Below, piece by piece: positions 19,067 through 27,556 of a stretch of DNA of 64,000 nt (positions are counted from its first letter, which is position 1; every line of letters starts with the position of its first letter). Source of the stretch: Lachnospiraceae bacterium. GTDB lineage: Bacteria; Bacillota; Clostridia; Lachnospirales; Lachnospiraceae. The stretch is taken from assembly GCA_022791635.1 (NCBI GenBank), contig JAAVZL010000036.1, positions 1 to 64,000 on the forward strand. The letters run 5' to 3'. The notes beneath the pieces are model-generated. The model was not told the origin of the DNA and did not search any database. It saw only the letters and a list, made by a program, of their open reading frames with translations. The position numbers were made by a program, and so were the translations under genes.

Positions 19067-19261
19067 ATGAGTGTCAATCTCATATTTAAAATTGCGGCGG
19101 TTGGAATCCTGGTGTCTGTGTTGAGCCAGATCTTAAAGCACAGCGGCCGGGAGGAGCAGGCCTTTCTCACAAGCCTGGCGGGCCTGGTGCTGGTGCTGTT
19201 TTGGATTCTGCCCTATATCTTTGATTTGTTTGATACGATGCAGCGGCTTTTTGCATTGTGA
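19067..19261 (+). CDS. spoIIIAC: Stage III sporulation protein AC
   Basis: Small two-TM protein MSVNLIFKIAAVGILVSVLSQILKHSGREEQAFLTSLAGLVLVL. Confidence 0.95.
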   Translation: MSVNLIFKIAAVGILVSVLSQILKHSGREEQAFLTSLAGLVLVLFWILPYIFDLFDTMQRLFAL

Positions 19262-19262
19262 T

Positions 19263-19366
19263 ATTACGGAACTGGAATTAATAATATCCGGACAGCGCAC
19301 AGATCCGTTTACAGACACATCCCTTGGTGGCTGGAAATGGATCTAGATACGGGTGCGCTGGAATAG
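19263..19366. repeat. Structured repeat family 2, copy A (inside the spoIIIA operon)
   Basis: CAGCGCAC [AGATCCgTTTaCAGaCACAtccctTGgTGgCTGgAAAtGGATCT] agatacg GTGCGCTG; shares TTTACAGACACAT...TGGCTGGAAAT with copy B at 29.7 kb. Confidence 0.75.
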
Positions 19367-19381
19367 AAAGGAGGGACGATT

Positions 19382-19765
19382 ATGCTGCAGGCGGCTATGA
19401 TTGGAATTGCCGGTGTTTTGCTGGCCCTTCAGATAAAGGCAGTCAAACCGGAGTTTTCCGTTTATTTAAGCATTGCCACCAGCGTGTTTCTTCTGCTTCT
19501 GGCAGCCAGGAAGCTGGAGGTGGTGGTGGAGAGCGTAAAGCTGATTCAGAGCTCGATTTCCATCCAGAGCTCCTACATCCAGGCTTTGCTGAAAATCATC
19601 GGCATTACCTACATCTCGGAATTTGCCTCGGATATCTGCAGGGACGCAGGTTATGGGGCTATTGCTGGACAGATTGGAGTGTTTGGCAAGCTTTCCATTC
19701 TGGCTGTGAGCATGCCTATTATTACAGCTCTTTTGGATACCATTCACGGCTTTCTGGGAACATAG
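19382..19765 (+). CDS. spoIIIAD: Stage III sporulation protein AD
   Basis: MLQAAMIGIAGVLLALQIKAVKPEFSVYLSIATSVFLLLL; RBS aaaggaggga. Confidence 0.95.
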   Translation: MLQAAMIGIAGVLLALQIKAVKPEFSVYLSIATSVFLLLLAARKLEVVVESVKLIQSSISIQSSYIQALLKIIGITYISEFASDICRDAGYGAIAGQIGVFGKLSILAVSMPIITALLDTIHGFLGT

Positions 19766-19768
19766 CAT

Positions 19769-20938
19769 ATGGAAGGAAGACGAAAAAAAATCCCGTGGCA
19801 GCTTTGCCGAAGGCTGCAGAAGTTTCCGGTCTGCATTCTCCTGGCCGGTATCCTGATGTGTGGGCTCTCTTTGCCTCTAAGGGTGGAGGCTGCAGATCTT
19901 TCCATGGTGGAGGAGATTGATTTTGACGAAATTGAGCAGTCGGTGAATGAGATTCTGGGTGGTGAATTTCAGTTTCAGAATACGGTACTGGAGCTTCTGA
20001 ATGGAGAGCAGCCCTGGACCTTGGAGGGCTTTGTGTCGGCTGTGGCGGAGCAGGTGGGAAACAACTGGCGCACGGAGAAGCATCTGCTGCTCTCCATTTT
20101 ACTTCTGGGCATTGCGGCGGCGCTGATGTCCAATTTTTCTAATATTTTTCAGAATCAGCAGATTGCGGAGGTTAGCTTTGAGATTACGTATCTTTTGCTG
20201 TTTTTGATATTGCTGCAGATATTTTCCGGAGCTATGGAGATTACCCGGGAGGTGCTTCTTGGCATTCAGGATTTTATGAATGTACTTGTTCCGGCCTTTT
20301 GTCTGGCTGTGACCATGGCTTCGGGCAGCACTACGGCTCTGGTGTTCTACGAGTTCTTTCTGGGGCTTATCTATTTCATACAGAGGCTGATACAAAACGG
20401 GCTGATGACCTTGATTCAGGTGCATGTGATTCTTGTGTTTATCAACCATCTGACCAAGGAGGAGTATCTGTCCCAGATGAAGGAAATGACAACGAAGATC
20501 ACGGTCTGGCTGTTAAAATCCATGCTTGCGGTGGTGATTGGTTTTAATACCATTCAGGGAATTTTAAATCCGGCGGTGGATTCCCTGAAAACCACTCTTT
20601 TTAGCAGGGCGGCGGAAATGATTCCCGGCATCGGTAATATTGCCGGCTCTGTAACGGATGTGGTGCTGGGTTCTTCGGTGCTTATAAAAAACGGCATCGG
20701 GGTGGCGGCGCTTATGGTGATTGTACTCATTTGTCTGCTTCCCCTTGTAAAGCTGGGGGTGCTGATGATGATTCTGGAGCTGGCGGCAGCCCTCCTTCAG
20801 CCGGTATCGGATAAGCGGATGACCGGCTGCGTGACCGGAGTGGGAGAGGGGATTCGCCTGCTGTTTCGGGTGGTGTTCACCACTGCGGTGCTGTTTATGC
20901 TGACAATTGCGGTGGTGACCGTATCGGTGAGAGGGTGA
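19769..20938 (+). CDS. spoIIIAE: Stage III sporulation protein AE
   Basis: Multi-TM protein in conserved operon position; signal-like N-terminus. Confidence 0.95.
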   Translation: MEGRRKKIPWQLCRRLQKFPVCILLAGILMCGLSLPLRVEAADLSMVEEIDFDEIEQSVNEILGGEFQFQNTVLELLNGEQPWTLEGFVSAVAEQVGNNWRTEKHLLLSILLLGIAAALMSNFSNIFQNQQIAEVSFEITYLLLFLILLQIFSGAMEITREVLLGIQDFMNVLVPAFCLAVTMASGSTTALVFYEFFLGLIYFIQRLIQNGLMTLIQVHVILVFINHLTKEEYLSQMKEMTTKITVWLLKSMLAVVIGFNTIQGILNPAVDSLKTTLFSRAAEMIPGIGNIAGSVTDVVLGSSVLIKNGIGVAALMVIVLICLLPLVKLGVLMMILELAAALLQPVSDKRMTGCVTGVGEGIRLLFRVVFTTAVLFMLTIAVVTVSVRG

Positions 20939-20947
20939 TTTTGGAAA

Positions 20948-21349
20948 ATGAAGGAATTGCTGTTTGGCTGGGTGCAGGACATTGCATTTTATACCCTGCT
21001 GATGGTGGTGGTGCTCCATGTACTGCCGGAAAAGAGCCAGCGGAAGTATTTGCAGTTTTTTATGGGGGTTGTTCTGATGATTCTGGTAATTTCTCCCTTT
21101 TTGTCCTTTTTGGGGCTGGAGCGTAAGCTTGACGAGACCTATGCCAGACAGACCTATGATCAGGAGCTTTTGGCTTTTCTTGAAAAGCAGAGGGCTATTG
21201 AGGAGGAGTATCAGAGGCATCTTGAGGAAAAGCTCTATGAGGCCCGGGATGAGGCGGAAGACTTAAAGGAGCGGCAGGAGGAAGAGGAGAATGGAATTCC
21301 TGAAATCCATATTGAAATCGGAGAACCGGAAGGGGAAGAGACCCCTTAA
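20948..21349 (+). CDS. spoIIIAF: Stage III sporulation protein AF
   Basis: Operon position and FGWVQDIAFYTLLMVVVLHVLPEKSQRKYLQFFMGVVLMIL. Confidence 0.93.
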   Translation: MKELLFGWVQDIAFYTLLMVVVLHVLPEKSQRKYLQFFMGVVLMILVISPFLSFLGLERKLDETYARQTYDQELLAFLEKQRAIEEEYQRHLEEKLYEARDEAEDLKERQEEEENGIPEIHIEIGEPEGEETP

Positions 21350-21905
21350 GAAGGATCAACTGCTGATTCTTCTGCTTTTTGGAGTTTTGTTGCTGGTGAT
21401 CGCCATTCCGGTGGAGCCAAAGAAGGAAAAGAGGGAACAGACGGGAGAAATAGAAGCAGGTGAGGGCGGGGGTAAAGGGGCCGGGACAGCTTCGGGAGAG
21501 TCTTATGAGCGGCAGCAGGAGGAGCGCTTGAAGGAGGCTCTTGGGAAGGTGGAGGGCGTGGGCCGGGTGGAGGTTATGATTACTCTTCGGTCCTCCTCGG
21601 AAAAGGTGGTGGAGAAGGATGTGCCGGTGCGGAGCCAATCTGTGGAGGAGGGGGACGCCCAGGGAGGGAGTCGGACCACACAGGAGCAGGAGCGGCAGGA
21701 GACGACGGTTTATGAGGAGGCGGAGGACGGAAAAAGGATCCCTTATGTGATTCAGGAGCTGGAGCCCAAGGTGGAGGGTGTGATTGTGGTTGCAGAGGGC
21801 GGCGGGAATCCGGAGGTGAAACAAAATATTCTGGAGGCGGTTCAGGCATTATTTTCCGTGGAGGCACATAAAATAAAAATAATGAAGATGGAGGGTTCAA
21901 AGTGA
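21291..21905 (+). CDS. spoIIIAG: Stage III sporulation protein AG
   Basis: Single TM then LKEALGKVEGVGRVEVMITLRSSSEKVVEKD; overlaps spoIIIAF by 59 nt with an SD (aggagg) inside spoIIIAF. Confidence 0.93.
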   Translation: MEFLKSILKSENRKGKRPLKKDQLLILLLFGVLLLVIAIPVEPKKEKREQTGEIEAGEGGGKGAGTASGESYERQQEERLKEALGKVEGVGRVEVMITLRSSSEKVVEKDVPVRSQSVEEGDAQGGSRTTQEQERQETTVYEEAEDGKRIPYVIQELEPKVEGVIVVAEGGGNPEVKQNILEAVQALFSVEAHKIKIMKMEGSK

Positions 21906-22588
21906 AGAACATATTCAAAAAAAACCAGATGATCATTACCGCGCTGGCTATTATGATCGCGGTAGCAGGGTACTTAAACTATTCCGGAACAAAGCTTGAT
22001 TCTGCCAGCATTACGGCGGGGTCGGATGCGGCGACAAAAGAGGATGAGGACAACATTGCGGCCGATATTTCTGCGGAGGATTTGTATGCTGAGACGGGAC
22101 TTGAGGAGCTGCAGTTTGCGGACGGAGATATTGCGAGCTTGGATCAGGATGCGCAGGATCTGGATACGGCGGATCTGGGAGAGGACGAGAATCCGGGAGA
22201 GGCCGTGCTGGCCAGCACTACATCAGGCGTAGGCTTTTCCGCAGAGGCGAAGGTGACCAGAGAGCAGCTTCGTTCCAGAAATAAGGAGATTCTTCTGGAG
22301 GTCATCAACAATACGAATATTTCCGATGCCCAGAAGCAGGAGGCTATTGACAGTATGATTGCTCTGACGGATGTTGCGGAGCGGGAGTCTGCTGCGGAGA
22401 TCTTGCTGCAGGCCAAGGGGTTTGAGGATGTTGTGGTCAGCATCACTGACGGGCAGGCGGATGTTGTGGTGAATATGGCGGAGATTGACGATGCGGGTCG
22501 GGCTCAGATCGAGGATATCGTGAAGCGTAAGACTGGGATCTCCGGGGAGAATATTGTGATTACGCCTGTGGCGGAGGCGGCGGAGTAG
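21902..22588 (+). CDS. spoIIIAH: Stage III sporulation protein AH
   Basis: MKNIFKKNQMIITALAIMIAVAGYLNYSG; C-terminal ring-building domain. Confidence 0.95.
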   Translation: MKNIFKKNQMIITALAIMIAVAGYLNYSGTKLDSASITAGSDAATKEDEDNIAADISAEDLYAETGLEELQFADGDIASLDQDAQDLDTADLGEDENPGEAVLASTTSGVGFSAEAKVTREQLRSRNKEILLEVINNTNISDAQKQEAIDSMIALTDVAERESAAEILLQAKGFEDVVVSITDGQADVVVNMAEIDDAGRAQIEDIVKRKTGISGENIVITPVAEAAE

Positions 22589-22620
22589 TGTAGATCCAAA
22601 AGAGATATGGGGAAGTGAGG

Positions 22621-22701
22621 CTGCCGCAAAATAGAACCGCAGACTTTTCCGATAGCCGGACACCGGATATCGGAAAAGTCTGCGGTTCTATTTTGCGGCA
22701 G
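22621..22701. repeat. Palindromic element family 1, mini form: perfect 34-bp hairpin
   Basis: CTGCCGCAAAATAGAACCGCAGACTTTTCCGATA - 13 nt - TATCGGAAAAGTCTGCGGTTCTATTTTGCGGCAG, no mismatches. Confidence 0.92.
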
Positions 22702-22809
22702 ATTTACGCTGTGGGGAGCGAAGGAAGAAAAGTGCATGGGTATTTGACGAATGGGGGAAAGTCGGCTATGATAGTAGGTAGCTTTCTGCATAATATAATG
22801 AAGTAAGTT

Positions 22810-23129
22810 TTGAGGAAAGGAAGCTTAAGAGTGCTGGAGAATACGGGAATTCGGGAAGAGGTTCTTAGGGAGCTTGAGGAGTTGGCGTTGGACTGTGGAG
22901 TAGAACGGGTCGTGCTGTTTGGGTCCAGAGCCAGGGGAGATTTTACGCGGACCAGCGATATTAATTTAGCGGTCAGTGGAGGGGACGTGGTGAGATTCTC
23001 CCTGGAGGTGGAGGAGGTGATTTCCACTTTGCTTTTTTTGATGTGGTGAATCTGGACGGTCCCGTACAGGAGGAGCTTCTTACATCGATTCGCGAGGAAG
23101 GGAAGGTTCTTTATGAAAAAATATCATAA
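22810..23129 (+). pseudogene. Frameshifted minimal nucleotidyltransferase (MNT-like)
   Basis: VERVVLFGSRARGDFTRTSDINLAV; frame breaks at TTGCTTTTTTTGATG after LLFL; the +1 frame continues FDVVNLDGPVQEELLTSIREEGKVLYEKIS*. Confidence 0.75.
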
Positions 23130-23229
23130 TTGTGAGGCGGACAAAGAAGGATTATTATTCTATGTTTGCTGATCTGAAGAAACATATGGAAGAACATTGG
23201 CTGGAAGAGGAAAGTGAGAGGACTTAGAA

Positions 23230-24366
23230 GTGATGTATCGAATTTTGAATAAGGATGGCAATGCGAAGCGGGCGGAGCTTACCACGGTGCATGGGGTGGT
23301 GCAGACGCCGGTGTTTATGAATGTGGGGACTGTGGCGGCTATCAAGGGAGCGGTTGCTACCTCGGATTTGGAGGAGATTGGCACGCAGATTGAGTTGTCC
23401 AATACCTACCATCTTCATGTGCGGCCTGGGGATCAGGTTGTTAGAAAAATGGGAGGATTGCACAGGTTTATGTCTTGGGACAAGCCTATTCTCACGGATT
23501 CCGGCGGATTTCAGGTGTTTTCTTTGGCTTCTCTTCGGAAAATTAAGGAGGAGGGGGTGTATTTTCACTCTCATGTGGATGGGCGGAAGATTTTTATGGG
23601 GCCGGAGGAGAGTATGCAGATTCAGTCGAATCTGGCTTCTACGATTGCTATGGCTTTTGATGAGTGTGCGCCGGCCTTGGCAGAGCGGGAGTATGTGGAG
23701 CGCTCGGTGGCCCGGACTACCCGGTGGCTTGGAAGGTGTAAGGCGGAAATGAAGCGGCTTAACAGCCTGCCGGATACCATCAACCGGGAGCAGCTTCTTT
23801 TCGGCATCAATCAGGGGGCTATCTTTGCGGATATTCGTGTTGCGCATGCTAAGGAGATTGCAGAGATGGATCTGGATGGCTATGCTATCGGCGGTTTGGC
23901 GGTGGGGGAGAGTCATGAGGAGATGTATCACATCATTGAGGAGACGGTGCCGTATCTTCCGGAGGATAAGCCTACTTATCTAATGGGGGTGGGAACGCCG
24001 GCCAATATTCTGGAGGCGGTGGATCGAGGGGTGGATTTTTTTGACTGCGTGTATCCAAGCCGGAACGGGCGCCATGGACATTTGTATACCAACCATGGGA
24101 AGATCAATCTTTTTAATGCAAAGTATGAGCTGGATGAGAGACCGATTGAGGAGGGCTGTCAGTGTCCGGTCTGCAGAAGGTACAGCAGAGCTTATATCCG
24201 TCATCTTCTGAAGGCGAAGGAGATGCTTGGCATGCGGCTTTGTGTGTTGCATAATCTGTATTTTTATAATACGATGATGGCGGAGATTCGCGCGGCCATT
24301 GAGGAAGGGCGCTACGGGGCTTATAAGAAAGAAAAGCTGGATCGAATGAGCCAGGGCAGCGCCTGA
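23230..24366 (+). CDS. tgt: Queuine tRNA-ribosyltransferase
   Basis: GDQVVRKMGGLHRFMSWDKPILTDSGGFQVFSLA, FGINQGAIF, CQCPVCRRYSRAYIRHL zinc site. Confidence 0.98.
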   Translation: MMYRILNKDGNAKRAELTTVHGVVQTPVFMNVGTVAAIKGAVATSDLEEIGTQIELSNTYHLHVRPGDQVVRKMGGLHRFMSWDKPILTDSGGFQVFSLASLRKIKEEGVYFHSHVDGRKIFMGPEESMQIQSNLASTIAMAFDECAPALAEREYVERSVARTTRWLGRCKAEMKRLNSLPDTINREQLLFGINQGAIFADIRVAHAKEIAEMDLDGYAIGGLAVGESHEEMYHIIEETVPYLPEDKPTYLMGVGTPANILEAVDRGVDFFDCVYPSRNGRHGHLYTNHGKINLFNAKYELDERPIEEGCQCPVCRRYSRAYIRHLLKAKEMLGMRLCVLHNLYFYNTMMAEIRAAIEEGRYGAYKKEKLDRMSQGSA

Positions 24367-24439
24367 AATGTGATAAAATATTCCGAAATAGAGTTAAAAC
24401 AAATGAGAAAATGTTTTTGTAAAAAAGAGCAGTTCAAAG

Positions 24440-24621
24440 GGGGGTGTCCCAAAATAGGGCGGCACACTTTTCTAATATCCAGTGTCCGGCTGTTCGCGTA
24501 CAGGATGTCTGATATGGGCGGATATTGCTTGGGCAATGTCCGCCCAGAGCAGACAGAATGTACGAGAACCGTCCGAATAACGGATATGGAAAAGTGCGCC
24601 GCCCTATTTTGGGACACCCCC
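24440..24621. repeat. Palindromic element family 1, long form, copy 4
   Basis: GGGGTGTCCCAAAATAGGGCGGCAC ... GCGCCGCCCTATTTTGGGACACCCC around the core; between convergent tgt and pucR-like genes. Confidence 0.9.
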
Positions 24622-24659
24622 TTGGACTGCTTTTTTGTTCCTATTTTACGAAGCTTAGT

Positions 24660-26177
24660 CTATGCATCCTCGTGTTTTCGCCGCATCTTCTGCATTTCCC
24701 GAATCTTAAAGGATAAATACAGTGACAGACACTGTTCCCCATCCTCCAGATCCATCCCCAGCAGCTCCTGAATCTTTGCAAGCTGGTAAGCCACCGTATT
24801 GCGGTGTAGAAAGAGAGCCTTCGCCGTGGCCGATCGGCTTAGAGCGCACTTAAAATACGTGTACAGCGTCTTAAAATACTGTGTGCCCTTCTGCCTGTCA
24901 TAATCCAGAAGGCGTTCCAACCGGGTATCATAGAACCGATCCTTCTGCATCTGCGGATTTATCTCATTCAGCAGAAGATAAACCTTCATTTCCTGATAGG
25001 TCTTAAGAGGAGCTTCCATTTTTACAGCTCTGCAAAAATCCAGGGTATCCTTGGCCTGCAAGTAGTATTCGGGGAGCTCCAAAAGGCAGTCAAAGTCTAA
25101 GCTAACTGCGCCGCATCCATTGTTTGCCGCTAAAATTTCGGACAGGGCCTGGGAAAAACGATGCATCACAGAAGGCTCATCGTTTAACAGGATCACATAG
25201 TACTGCTCAAAATGGCAGGAGAGCGTGTGGTATTGTTCGCAAAGCTGTGCAAGCAGACTTTGAAAGCTGTCCTGCGCAGCAAAGACCCAAAACTGCCGCC
25301 CGTGATCGGTTAAGGCCCACTTGTTCAGCCATTCCACCCTGGTATTTTTTTCCGTACCCTCAAGGAGAGAGCGCAGATAGCTTTGGTGGAGGGCCTCCGA
25401 CAGATTGCGGCCTTTTCCGTCCTGCTGCACCAGGTAAGCGGCGGCGTTGCAGACAGCGCTCATTTGCTTTATATCAGAGGCGGTAAAGGCATGGGGGCCC
25501 TCCAGAGCCAGGATATATCCAAGGGTGCGGTCCCCGGATCGCACATAGCTGAAAATGCGGTTTCGGGTGCGGTAGACGCCCGGCCCGATTAGAAGCGGCA
25601 TTTCAATCTCTTCCAAAAGCATCTGGGGTATTCCCTCCTGATGGCTGGCCTGGATATGATCCGGGGAGGTCTGTCCGGTATAGATCAACTGGGAAAACGA
25701 GGGATCGTCCGAAAAATCACGCCCCGAATAGGCAATCAATCCGTCATTGCCAGCCAGAAGGATGGGGCAGGACAGAGTCCGGGAGGCCAACTCAATCATG
25801 CGGGTCAGGCTGCCGCAGTCAATAAGCTCCGTGTAAAACTGCAGGTTGGTTTTGTTCTCCAGAACATTGTATACATCCATAAGGGCATGATAAATCCGCA
25901 CAATATCCACGGAATCTTTTAAAAGAAGATAATCGCAGCGCAGGCTTGAGAAGTCCCATCTCTCCTCGCGGCGCAGGATCAGACAGCATTCTGTCAGGTG
26001 TTCCGTCCTGTCCGGTAGAAAGGAGGTGCTGCCCACATAGACAACCGGCTCGTTTATCATGGGCACCTCCCGATAGAGCAGGCGGATATCCCTATAACAG
26101 AAGCTCTTATTGATATGGTCGTGAATGATATCACAGGCCGGAATTTTCTGCAGCAGATAATGTAACGGAATTTCCAT
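24660..26177 (-). CDS. PucR/CdaR-type transcriptional regulator
   Basis: C-terminal ALSRSATAKALFLHRNTVAYQLAKIQELLGMDLED PucR-type HTH. Confidence 0.88.
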   Translation of the reverse strand: MEIPLHYLLQKIPACDIIHDHINKSFCYRDIRLLYREVPMINEPVVYVGSTSFLPDRTEHLTECCLILRREERWDFSSLRCDYLLLKDSVDIVRIYHALMDVYNVLENKTNLQFYTELIDCGSLTRMIELASRTLSCPILLAGNDGLIAYSGRDFSDDPSFSQLIYTGQTSPDHIQASHQEGIPQMLLEEIEMPLLIGPGVYRTRNRIFSYVRSGDRTLGYILALEGPHAFTASDIKQMSAVCNAAAYLVQQDGKGRNLSEALHQSYLRSLLEGTEKNTRVEWLNKWALTDHGRQFWVFAAQDSFQSLLAQLCEQYHTLSCHFEQYYVILLNDEPSVMHRFSQALSEILAANNGCGAVSLDFDCLLELPEYYLQAKDTLDFCRAVKMEAPLKTYQEMKVYLLLNEINPQMQKDRFYDTRLERLLDYDRQKGTQYFKTLYTYFKCALSRSATAKALFLHRNTVAYQLAKIQELLGMDLEDGEQCLSLYLSFKIREMQKMRRKHEDA

Positions 26178-26458
26178 AGCATGTCCTCTTCATAAGCTTT
26201 GCCCCAGGGATTTTGGCTATCACCCCGGGGCCGCATTTTTATAGCTTCAGTATATCAGGAAATGTGGTTTCCTACAAGTAAAAGCGGCCGGTTCTCACAA
26301 TTCATTTTGTGCATTTGCACAAAATCACATGCCCCTCTTTTGATGTATGCCTATAGAATCAGATACGCAATTATTGTATAATATGTATGTTATAGTTTGC
26401 ATTTTATTGTTAAAATTTATAGAAAATATACAATCAAAAAGAAAGGGCAGGTAAAAAG

Positions 26459-27537
26459 ATGGAAAAAAATTTTGACAGGCTATTTGAACGGACCTACATG
26501 GAAAGCATGGGGCAAAGAACCGGATTGTCATGGCCCCTATGGGGATAGGGGGAAATCCCATGAGTGGCTGCATCGAAGGGGACGGTGTGGAATACTACGG
26601 TGAACGGGCAAGGGGCGGCACCGGCATGCTGAATATCGGATTCCAGATTGTGACCAACAAAACGGATCCCTTCACCGCATCGCAGTACGGCGTCGGCACT
26701 CCTTTACAGGAAATGGGCTGGGCCAGGCTTTGCGACCGGGTACACGGCTATGGAACCTCGGTTATGGTGCAGCTATCCTGCGGACTGGAAGCGGCAAGGG
26801 TTGCGGCCCTCAAGGGGCATAAGGTTACTCTTTACGAAAAAAGCGGCATGCTTGGCGGGCAGCTCATTCCGGCGTCGGCGCCCTCCTTCAAATCCCGTCT
26901 GTCCATGCTTATGGATTATTATAAGGTTCAGATGAAAAAGCCGGGCGTGGAGGTCGTATTGAATCACGAGATCACGGCAGATTCCCCCGAGCTAAAGGAT
27001 GCTTACAAAATCATTGTAGCCATCGGCGCCACAGGCTTCGTTCCTCCGATTCCCGGAGCCCACGGGCCGAATGTCCTGGAGGTCATCGATGCGCATACGG
27101 GAAATCCGGATCGAATCGGGCAGAGAGTTCTGGTTGCGGGCGGCGGACCCTCCGGCTGTGACTGCGCCATTGAGATGGCCATGAAGGGGAAAGAGGTCAC
27201 CCTTGTGGAAATGATGGAAGAGATCTATCCCACCGGCACGCTAGACAATCGCTTCAGCGTTCTGCGCCGCATGGGAGAAGAAAAGATCACAGTTCTGACC
27301 GGCGCCAAGGTAAAGGAATTCAATGCCGCAGGCGCAAGGGTAGAGACGGCAGAGGGCGAAAGGGTTCTTGAGGCGGATACCGTCATCATTGCGATGGGAA
27401 CCCGGCCCAATGGGGAAAGTGCAAAAGCGATTCTGGACAAATATGTAAATGCCCAGACGGTTGGCGACTGCAAAAAAATCGGCCAGGTCGGAGAAGCAGT
27501 ACAGGCAGGCTTCTTTGCGGCATGGACCATCGACTAA
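26459..27537 (+). pseudogene. Disrupted NADH:flavin oxidoreductase (2,4-dienoyl-CoA reductase-like), frameshift plus internal deletion
   Basis: MEKNFDRLFERTY then frame change near 26499 to GKHGAKNRIVMAPMGIGGNPMSGC; FMN barrel runs VMVQLSCG directly into LEAARVAALKGHKVTLYEKSGMLGGQL (FAD/NAD domain). Confidence 0.82.
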
Positions 27538-27556
27538 GATTAGGAGGAGATTCTAA

